Made by a program: the position numbers and the translations under genes. Below, one piece after another: positions 56,641-64,000 of a DNA stretch of 64,000 nucleotides. The stretch is from the NCBI GenBank assembly GCA_934047225.1, contig OW203992.1, positions 18,155,501-18,219,500 on the forward strand, given 5' to 3'. Origin of the DNA: Ypsolopha sequella. Lineage: Eukaryota > Arthropoda > Insecta > Lepidoptera > Ypsolophidae. The notes beneath the pieces were generated by a model. It was not told the origin of the DNA. It did no database searches and worked only from the letters and a program-made list of their open reading frames with translations. Within the stretch, counting starts at the first letter, position 1. Each line of letters starts with the position of its first letter.

Positions 56641-56929
56641 TACTATACCTTCCAGCCGCACAAAATAGAATGATTTAGATAACATTTCAATATTTATTAA
56701 TAGATTTAGTCCCATTAGCAAAAATATCGAAAAGTGGAATGTGTGTTTAATTGCGGTCTATCAAGTAAACAACTAAACTCTTGCTAGAAAAAACCTCTTA
56801 CGACACAGCTGAGGAGGTGGCGATTTCTTCATTTCATTCTACTTACAGCGTAGTAAAGATCTTGCGACGACGTAGTATTTAATTTGTCACTTTACTATCT
56901 GTAGCAAATGCAAAATTATCCCGCTTTAT

Positions 56930-57680
56930 ATAATACCTATAGCTAAAAATTGCTACGCCGTAGTATATAGTTTGTTAATTTACCTGCTACGGCCTGATCT
57001 TGCTACGTCGTAGTAAGTTATTTGAAATTTAATATACCTACTATTATGTACCGTGCTGTAGAACTGCTAGATCTTGCTAAGTCGTAGTTATTAGTTTGTT
57101 AATTTAACTGATACGATCTGATCTTGCTACGGCGTAGTAAGTTATTTGTAATTTATTATACCTACTATTATGTACCGCGCTGTAGAACTGCTAGATCTTG
57201 CTAGTTCGTAGTTATTAATTTGTTAATTTAACTGATACGATCTGATCTTGCTACGGCGTAGTAAGTTATTTGTAATTTATTATACCTACTATTATGTACC
57301 GCGCTGTAGAACTGCTAGATCTTGCTAGTTCGTAGTTATTAATTTGTTAATTTAACTGATACGATCTGATCTTGCTACGGCGTAGTAAGCTATTTGTAAT
57401 TTATTATACCTGCTATTATGTATCGCGCTGTAGAACTGCTAGATCTTGCTAAGTCGTAGTTAATAATTTGTTAATTTACCTGATACGGTCTGATCCTGCT
57501 ACGTCGTAGTAAGTTATCTGTAATTTATTATACCCGCTACGGCCTGTAGAAAATTCCAAAATGTCTCGCTTAATAGCTAGCAGATTTTACTACGTCGTAG
57601 AATCACACTAGCATCTTTTTGCTACGGCGTAGCAAGTGCTACTATTCCATAGTTTTCTCGCTACGTCGTAGTCTGAACGA
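56930..57680. repeat. 124-bp tandem array carrying a CTACG-N-CGTAG palindrome
   Basis: GCTGTAGAACTGCTAGATC starts at 57055, 57179, 57303 and 57427, exactly 124 bases apart. Degenerate copies extend to both sides. Each unit has one perfect CTACG-N-CGTAG palindrome and one imperfect version. Perfect ones start at 56953, 57003, 57127, 57251, 57375, 57499, 57590, 57622 and 57661. The last three lie where the surrounding 124-bp unit is no longer recognisable, so the palindrome is better kept than the unit. The array is next to the 3' side of the Penelope-like element. Confidence 0.9.
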
Positions 57681-57949
57681 GTATCGTGCCAAGAGACACC
57701 TAAGTGTTAATTCGTCACTTTTTCTTGCTATGGCCTGTAAAATATCTCGCTTTGTAGACCTGCTAATAGGTCTTGCTTTGTAAATTATTTATATTGCTAC
57801 AAAATGTCTTATTTACAAATAAACAATATTAGGAGTACGGGACTCACCGTGTTTGGTTTTTATATTTTCCCGAATTTGCGGCAGAGATACCTGTGCCATA
57901 GTCGCGGGATGACTGTGGCAATGTAGCGATTTATCTTCCGTCTCTGTCA

Positions 57950-58169
57950 TTTATTGTTACTTGCGGCGACGACTGGATTTTCTTCATCTACCGACCTACA
58001 CACTACACTGACGGTGTCCGTTCGAAAATCACACGATGTTTTACGAGCCTTGCTCTTGAACAACTCAATCACTGGATTCCAAGTACTCGGCAGTTTAAAG
58101 CCATCTTCCCGGTTGAAAGTTTTATGTTTCTTGATTTCAACTGCATTTCTTACTAATCTTGGAATATAA
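57950..58169 (-). pseudogene. Penelope-like element, C-terminal segment
   Basis: Minus strand reads YIPRLVRNAVEIKKHKTFNR, then EDGFKLPSTWNPVIELFKSK. The R..REAIEI.K....FNREDG..L...W.P pattern is the usual stretch after the GIY-YIG nuclease in Penelope-like proteins. The frame ends with a stop just before the 124-bp array side. Confidence 0.75.
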
Positions 58170-58210
58170 TGACTTTCCGTCGACAGAATACTTGGTTTAT
58201 GCAGCTCAAT

Positions 58211-58385
58211 CTAGTGATTGGTACCTGTTCCAAGCAGATGTTCTGCTATGGCTGATTTGTTGATTTCACGATTCTTGTCTGCTCTGATGTTCTCCTTGGT
58301 ACGTTGGGACACGGTCCTTTTTGTCTGACCAATGTACGAGCTTCCGCAGCTGCAATTTTATAGACACCTGGTTTTTCTAGTGGGA
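58211..58385 (-). pseudogene. GIY-YIG endonuclease domain of the Penelope-like element
   Basis: PGVYKI in one frame is followed, after a one-base loss, by CSCGSSYIGQTKRTVSQRTK and then NKSAIAEHLLGTG. GVY...YIG is the GIY-YIG signature, with the R of QTKR and the E of AEH in the usual positions. The CSC segment is the cysteine pair of the Penelope-type zinc-binding insert. The frameshift inside the motif inactivates it. Confidence 0.85.
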
Positions 58386-58726
58386 AAACATCTATGGGCG
58401 TCTTTATGTAACCTTATACTTTTCCGTGGGGAGTAAACACGGCCTTAATGGACAATTTTCGTAAAAGTCTACCTATTTTGTCAGTTACTCTCTCAAAAGG
58501 TAAGAAAGCTGTTTGTCTCTCTGCTGTCTCTGCTTTCTTCGGTTTTGGTGGTTGTGGTTTCTTCACATGACCATCATAATAATTCGACGTATCACAGTCT
58601 TCACATGCTCCAGTTCCGTCTCAAACTATACAGCATCGCAAAGATCGTAAGCTCTTCTAGACAGCGAGGTGGTCATGGAGTGAAGATCTTTTAGATGATG
58701 GTGGGATGATGCATGCAAGTACCCAA

Positions 58727-59017
58727 TTAACTATCTGTGTGTGTCGGTTTACTGTGCACTATGTGGTCCAGAGTACCATCAGTTCGAACTCTCACCTTCA
58801 CATCCAGAAAAGAAATGCTTCTGTCTGCCTCCATCTCGTATGTGAACTTCAATTTACTGTGCACAAAGTTCAAGTGCTTTAGATGTTCTTCAACTTCCAA
58901 AGTGTTGCCTTCTAGTATACTGAAAATATCATCTACGTCTCGTAACAAAATTCTTATAGGTTGTGTTGCTGAGCTCATGGCTATTGCTTCCATGTTTTCC
59001 ATCCGAAGGTTGGCCAC
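58727..59017 (-). pseudogene. Penelope-like reverse transcriptase, palm end and thumb
   Basis: Contains [51 protein letters not shown] and HSKPTHTDS. The catalytic motif usually reads RYVDDIF; here Y is D (RDVDDIF) but both aspartates remain. The KPTHTD.YL signature is cut by a stop after S. Confidence 0.85.
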
Positions 59018-59590
59018 GACGGGAGCAACAGGCCCATAGCAACTCCATCAATCTGTAGATAGTATTGACTACGATATATGAAATAGCTAATTATGACCTC
59101 GATACATTCTGTTACCAGTACGTTGATGGACAAAGATTCCACGTCAAAGCTGACCATCACTTCATTCACCCCTACCCTCAGATCTTGTATGACGTCTGCA
59201 AAATGGCGCGAGTCTTTTACGTAAGAAGGTGTTTTTCCAACTAACAGTTGCAGTAAGTCAGCGATGAACTTGGCAAGTTCATAAGTTGGTGAATCAATTT
59301 GACTTACGATAGGTCGTAATGGTACGCTTGCTTTCTGAACCTTTGGCAAACCGTATAGTTTCGGTGGCTGGAAGTTTCTAGGCCTCAGTAGGTATTTCTT
59401 CTTCTCATCCGCAAAAACATGTTCATATTCCTGAATCAGGTTACGAGTTTGTAGGTTTTCTCTGGTTTTCGGGTTGTAATGAACTTTTTTGTAGGTGTTC
59501 TCGTCACTCAACAAGCCTGTGATTTTAGAATCGTAATCAGTAGCATTCATAAACTACCATCGCGTTTTCCTTGTTCGCTTTCAAAACAAG
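58981..59590 (-). pseudogene. Penelope-like reverse transcriptase, fingers and palm start
   Basis: Readable from [10 protein letters not shown], then after a one-base shift [10 protein letters not shown]. It continues through [43 protein letters not shown] and [12 protein letters not shown] (catalytic D in FDVESL) to IDGVAMG. The usual GSPLSPVVAN that follows is damaged by a small deletion near 59020, which throws the frame. Upstream sequence is missing. Confidence 0.85.
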
Positions 59591-59599
59591 ATTCTTATA

Positions 59600-59715
59600 C
59601 TTATACTACAAATACATTGTATAAATATATAATATTAATATATAAAATCTTATACTACAAATACTTTGTATAAATATATAATATAAATATATAAAAACTT
59701 GTACTACAAAAACTT
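59600..59715. repeat. 49-bp AT-rich minisatellite, 2.3 copies
   Basis: TTATACTACAAATACATTGT recurs at 59601, 59650 and (as TTGTACTACAAAAACTTTG) at 59699. It lies at the truncated 5' side of the Penelope-like element and may have formed on insertion. Confidence 0.75.
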
Positions 59716-59744
59716 TGCACGTGAATTCCGAAGAACTCATTGGT

Positions 59745-59828
59745 GCATTTTCGACCTGCAGGATTCGAACCCGGGTCTAATTGAGAATCTAGTATCCTTA
59801 ACTGAACTGACGCTGCCGTTTCGAAAAT
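59745..59828 (-). other. tRNA-like segment (SINE head or tRNA pseudogene)
   Basis: The minus strand has a B-box GGGTTCGAATCC (59761-59772) and an A-box-like GCGTCAGTTCAGTTAAGG (59796-59813) at tRNA spacing. The acceptor and anticodon stems do not close well, so it is not a working tRNA gene. It is bracketed by the inverted words ATTTTCGA/TCGAAAAT, which suggests a small element. Confidence 0.5.
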
Positions 59829-59829
59829 A

Positions 59830-60955
59830 CATCAAACTAAATATAATGAAATATAAAATTAGTTGTTTATTCGCAATTTTAATAAGTGGGCTAAGTTATA
59901 TGAACATAAATCAGAAAAAATAAATATTTTTATCTACTCCCATACTGCAATAAGGCAATTGCAACACCAAAATCAGTTTTAAAAAGTACTTAGATTGTTT
60001 ATCCGATTAGATAGTTACATTATAACATCGCGATTCTGTGCTGCGATTGGCACTATTTATTATTAAACCACTAGAGACCCAATCAACAACCGAGACGAGA
60101 AATAATTCCCGATCTCATTTCTTAAGCCACGTCCCTTTTATCCTGATTCGCCTTCAAGCCACATTACCGAAACAACGCACCCAAGGTTCATGAACGAATG
60201 TTTTACTTCTTATTTTTCGTGAAATTGTTAGTTGAAAATAAATACTATATTTTTTATGGTTGTAGATAAAGTATTGTGTGCAACTGAACATAATTAGACA
60301 TTAGGACACTCGTGCAAAAATATTAGATACGAAGCTCACTTATCTCGTTTCATAAACAGTCCTCGTGTCACAATGTCACAATTATGTTACAGTTGCACAA
60401 AATACTATTAACAATATCAGCTAAGAAGTTCGTGTTTTCTAGAAAATTTAAAGACTATAAGTTATTTAAAACAATACGGGTTCTTTAAAAAAAAAATTAT
60501 GAGACGTGCAGTCCACTGGGACAAAGTAAGAATTATTTTAAGCTGCACTTTTCTTACAAACTGTGCCTTTTCGAAAAACAGTCAATGAAGTCATCAGTGA
60601 AATCAATACAAAGAAATGTTTCCCACAAAACCCTGCGACTGTTAAAAAATTGGAGCTGCCGAAGTCCCATTAAAAATTTAAAAAATGGCCCTGTTAGAAT
60701 GTCGTAGCCTTGTTTAATTGTTAACAAGCTGTTACGAAACATAGAAACAAGAAAATGGCCAGATTTTATGTAAAGAAGCGTTCCGAAACAACAACAGTAT
60801 GTATAAGGACATTTTGAGGGCGTTATCGGGGTATGTGTGGCCCCGCGAGAAAATTGCGAATATTCATCATGAGCGCGTGACATTTAAAATTACTCCGCCC
60901 CGTTCCCACGTAACTCACACCAAACACTAGTTCAGCGACCTCACCTTCTCTGTTA
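59830..60955. other. AT-rich gene-free stretch
   Basis: A 109-codon minus-strand frame at 60554-60883 shows no recognisable domain. No bounded repeats. Confidence 0.4.
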
Positions 60956-60963
60956 GTCTAGTA

Positions 60964-61211
60964 CAGCGTTTCTTAACCTTTTTTGTCCACGGACCCCTTA
61001 GGAAATCAAGCACAATTTTAAGGACCCCCTTAATAAAAAAGCAGCAATAAATTTCGGACCACTTATTTTAGTTCTACAAATTACAAAAATATATACTTTT
61101 TCATATAAAATACGTTAATGAGAAGTTTTTTTGGTTTTTATTTATTTAACCCCCCCATACATATGCTCGGGGACCCCCAGGGGTCCGCGGACCACAGGTT
61201 AAGAAACGCTG
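60964..61211. mobile_element. hAT-type MITE, 248 bp, with 8-bp target duplication
   Basis: The terminal inverted repeats are CAGCGTTTCTTAACC and GGTTAAGAAACGCTG, perfect over 15 bp, followed inward by TGTCCACGGACCCC and GGGGTCCGCGGACCACA. The flanks GTCTAGTA (60956-60963) and GTCTAGTG (61212-61219) form an 8-bp duplication with one difference. 8-bp duplications and CAG-NG starts are hallmarks of hAT elements. It encodes no transposase. Confidence 0.9.
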
Positions 61212-61219
61212 GTCTAGTG

Positions 61220-61510
61220 TATAGTAAATTACAATTAATAATGGGAAATCATTTGTCAAAAGCTCGTGTTACAACTACTGAATGGAAGTGTCACTCTGAT
61301 ATACGATATCTAATAAATTTATATCTGTTTCAAATTAAAGACTGTACATATATCTAGATATACTATAATTTTTTATAAAGGACGTAATAATATGGACTAA
61401 GATATAATAATTTGCGTATAATACATATAATATCAGGTGAACATTAAGAAATAATTCTAATGCCCAAAATACAACTTTTAGCTCAGAACAAAGTATACTA
61501 ATTGTTTACT
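61220..61510. other. AT-rich spacer
   Basis: No features. Confidence 0.4.
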
Positions 61511-61511
61511 A

Positions 61512-61654
61512 TATGCATCGTAGTTTATGCTACAAGGGCGCAAAGGAATAAATTACGAGGACGATTTAAAACACGAGCCTAGCGAGTGTTTTAAACGTAA
61601 CCGAGTAATTTATTGCTCTTACGCCCGTGTATCATACTACGTTTTTCAATGCAT
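61512..61654. repeat. Palindromic MITE-like unit, about 143 bp
   Basis: TATGCATCGTAG...GGGCG...GGAATAAATTAC at the left is inverted as GTAATTTATTGC...CGCCC...CTACG...AATGCATA at the right. The centre TTTAAAACACG-AGCCTAG-CGAGTGTTTTAAA closes the palindrome. Loops of a few bases interrupt the pairing. Confidence 0.6.
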
Positions 61655-62420
61655 AGTGTGAGGAAATAAAACAAATATAATTTTGTGAACTTTAAATTGT
61701 AATTGGCTCAAAAGTACTGTATCCAGAGCCGTTAAACAGTGGAAAAAAAGTATGACATTTATGGTACACAGGAAAGGCTGCAGGTTAGCCAACCATTGTA
61801 AATAAATTAAAAAAATAATAATAATATAGCCCTAGGGCAAAATAATCGACTTTCTGTTCGGTTTTGGTGCATAAAAAGTGTAATTGAATTTTCCATAGCC
61901 ATGATATAAGCCTATACCCAAAAAAATCTAATATCACGCGTATGGAAAATCTAATAATTTTGAAGCTACCATTATATCATAAAAAATTTGTTGATACGAG
62001 TATCTTCGAAGCAGCTGCGGGGTCCGATTTTTCCAAAGATTCATATTTTGATTTGTTTGATTCATCTTAATTCGTTTGTTGTTACCGATCATTGCTATTC
62101 TTGGTCATGAACAAGTAAATTTACTAGATAATTTAGTAGAAAATAAGATAAGAAACAGAAAGGCTATCTATCTATCAATCACGGGGCTGGGTTAGAATGC
62201 GGTATTGTAAACTATTGGTATACGTATACATTATTCTTAGCTAAAAGTTGTGATTTGGGCGTTACAATTTTTTTTTAATATTTTGTTACAAATCCGAAGA
62301 ATATTTCAAGTTTTCATGCAAATAATCTAAAATTTCAGCGCTTAAATACACCATCCTAGGAGACTTTTTTTACTGTTGACTACACGTTAAATAAATAAAT
62401 CTTTCGTATTGACAGTTAAT
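61655..62420. other. AT-rich gene-free stretch
   Basis: No recognisable features. Confidence 0.4.
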
Positions 62421-62423
62421 GGT

Positions 62424-62558
62424 GTCGATTCGGTTTTACATATTCGACAGGACTAAATTTAATTTAAGTGTTCTGTCTTTTTCCCTCTGTATCGAAAATA
62501 CAAGGATAGAACGCGTAAATTAAGTTTAGTCCTGTCAAACATGTAACACCGAATCGAC
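62424..62558. repeat. Inverted repeat, 54-bp arms
   Basis: GTCGATTCGGTTTTACATAT plus CGACAGGACTAAATTTAATT (62424-62477) is inverted at 62505-62558 with several mismatches around a 27-bp centre. Probably a small MITE. Confidence 0.6.
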
Positions 62559-62707
62559 GTAAATATCTATCACATTTACAAAATATACTAGTTTTTTTTT
62601 TTTGTAGAGATCGATCTCTCACACCTCATTTACGGAAAAATAATCACATTGTCAACTCCAAGGAAGTAAATCATTCATTCAAATTCAATAACTTTGCTGA
62701 AAAAACT

Positions 62708-62782
62708 TACACCGCGAAACCTGAACCCGTGGCCTCGGATTAGTAGTCAAGTACTCGAACTACTAGACCACAGAAACGGTTT
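62708..62782 (-). other. tRNA-like segment (SINE head or pseudogene)
   Basis: The minus strand holds TGGTCTAGTAGTTCGAG (A-box region), an anticodon-arm-like CTTGACTACTAATCCGAG and GGGTTCAGGTTTC (degenerate B box) at tRNA spacing. Only four acceptor pairs (ACCG/CGGT) form and the T-stem is poor, so it is not a functional tRNA gene. Confidence 0.45.
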
Positions 62783-62955
62783 TATTCTTCGACTTCTAGA
62801 ATTATCTGCTTTAACATAATACAAGTAATAAAAAAATCACCTTCTCGTAGTTACTCATATTTCCGAGTGTTTTTTTTTTTGCATCATTAAAAGTCATGTT
62901 TTTTTATTTTATTTAGGTTAGTATACCGATTACAGTACATTTATTATATTACAGT

Positions 62956-64000
62956 ATAACAAGACCATTCACTTTGAAGTTTTCAAAGCACGTTACCTAT
63001 ACTGCGTGTTAATAAACAAGAACTATTAAAGTTTTCTAAGCACGTCACAGATAACAGGTGAAATAGACAAGAACTACATATTAAAGTTTTCAAAGCACAT
63101 CACATATACCGGATGTAAATAGACAAGAACTATTAAAGTTTTCTAAGCACGTCACAGATATCGGGTATAAATAGACAAGAACTATTAAAGTTTTCAAACC
63201 ACGTCATAAATAGCGGGTGTTAATAAACAAAAGCTATTAAATTGAACCGCATACTCAAAGGATATTTGAAATTTGTAAGGAAAAGTGGAGATTTTTATTT
63301 GAGTAATCAAATCATTTTTATTTGAGTACACAAAATCTATTGAAATTTTCAAAGCACGTCACAGTTTACTGGTGTAAAAGAACTATTAAAGTTTTCTAAG
63401 CACGTTACAGATAACGGATGTTAATATACAAGAACTATTAATGTTTTCAAAGCAAATCTCAGATAACTAGGTGTAAATAAACAAAATACTCTTAAAGTTT
63501 TTAAAGCACGTCACAAACAGCGTGTGTAAATACACAAAATCTATTGAAATTTTCAAAGCACGTCACAGTTAACTGGCGTAAAAAAGCAAAAACTATTAAA
63601 GTTTAGAAAGCTCGTCACAGTTAAGAGGTGTAAATATAAAATAACTAGTAATTTCATTTTCAAAACACTAGTTTTCATAATACGTCACAGATAACAGGTA
63701 TAAATGTACAAGATTTATTTGAGTTTTCAGATCACGTCACAGATAACGGGAGTAAATAGACAAGAACTATTTAATTTTTCAAAGCACGTTATGGATAACG
63801 GGTGTAAATATACAAGAACTATTTAAGTTTTCAAAGCACGTCACAGATATCGGGTGTAAATAGACAAGAACTATAAAAGTTTTCCAAGCACGTTATGGAT
63901 AACGGGTGTAAATATACAAGAACTATTAAAGTTTTCAAAGCAAGTCACGGATAACGGGTGTAAATAGACAAGATCTATTAACATTTTCAAAGCACATCAT
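62956..64000 (+). repeat. 52-bp satellite array running off the window
   Basis: About 20 copies of a 50-56 bp unit containing ACAAGAACTATTAAAG, TTTTCAAAGCACGTCAC and AGATAACGGGTGTAAATA. Copies differ at several positions and unit length varies by a few bases. 63240-63335 is a stretch of unrelated or badly worn sequence inside the array. The array reaches the last base, so its full size is unknown. Confidence 0.9.

Larger units (their letters stand above)
57950..59590 (-). mobile_element. Penelope-like retroelement, 5'-truncated and frameshifted
   Basis: Minus-strand order: reverse transcriptase fingers and palm (59590-58981), palm/thumb (59017-58727), a linker with stops, GIY-YIG nuclease (58385-58211) and a C-terminal block (58169-57950). 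RT followed by GIY-YIG is diagnostic of canonical Penelope-like elements. The N-terminal part of the protein is lost at about 59590, where a 49-bp AT-rich minisatellite begins. At least three frameshifts and several stops make it non-functional. Such elements use a telomerase-related reverse transcriptase and a GIY-YIG nuclease for target-primed insertion. Confidence 0.9.

Noticed and set aside
59745..59828. Possible functional tRNA gene on the minus strand
   Set aside because: The B box is good but the anticodon and acceptor stems are broken.
62708..62782. Possible functional tRNA gene
   Set aside because: Acceptor and T stems do not close properly and the B box is altered; more likely a SINE head or pseudogene.
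62956..64000. Regular repeats that superficially suggest a CRISPR-like array
   Set aside because: The units are contiguous with no unique spacers, length varies, and the context is eukaryotic; it is a satellite.

Overview
The window looks like AT-rich nuclear DNA from a moth or butterfly (Lepidoptera). The evidence is the repeat content: decayed RTE-type LINEs with the tail pattern usual in moths, Helitron-like repeats ending in a small GC hairpin plus CTAG, the recurrent ...GGGTTCCGTAC... / ...GTACGGAACCCT... interspersed repeat, hAT and Tc1/mariner-type elements, and Penelope-like remains. I recognise no host protein-coding gene. The window is best read as intergenic DNA or one or more long introns, with dispersed unique GC-rich blocks that could be regulatory.

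Layout. 0-20 kb: mostly non-coding AT-rich DNA with a G-run tract (448-514), Helitron-like copies, foldback and TIR elements (4841-5173, 5769-6350, 11016-11180, 13971-14186, 14349-14751, 17839-18104) and an RTE tail on the minus strand (15159-15465). 20-25.5 kb: an RTE relic, a 94-bp tandem repeat, then a truncated LINE whose 3' UTR is split by a 476-bp foldback and a second small foldback. 26-34 kb: mostly unique DNA with GC-rich blocks and a 519-bp Tc1/mariner-like element. 34-42.7 kb: diverged tandem repeats, a perfect 182-bp palindrome, and a LINE 3' relic interrupted by a 598-bp TIR element with a TA target-site duplication. 43.3-48.2 kb: the main coding feature, an apparently full-length LINE with two intact ORFs (ORF1 RNA-binding protein, 989-residue ORF2 endonuclease/reverse transcriptase). 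48.2-56.6 kb: more repeats, a nearly identical 140-bp tandem array fused to another LINE relic, then about 4 kb of repeat-poor GC-rich DNA. 56.9-59.8 kb: a 124-bp tandem array rich in an 11-bp palindrome, next to a frameshifted Penelope-like element (reverse transcriptase plus GIY-YIG nuclease). 60-64 kb: a hAT MITE with its target duplication, small palindromes, tRNA-like segments, and a 52-bp satellite running off the end.

The most interesting signal is a shared RNA-like architecture in several unrelated-looking foldbacks: stem I, an 8-nt box resembling CUGAUGA+N, a GC hairpin, a 10-nt box (GAAA-UAUAUC or GAAA-CCGGUC type) and the return strand of stem I. It matches the hammerhead ribozyme layout known from Penelope-like retroelements. 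The 6-nt stem III segments (AUAUAU, ACCGGU) are self-complementary, as expected for hammerheads that act as dimers. At least six motifs of this shape plus two more decayed ones occur here, mostly paired head-to-head in foldbacks.
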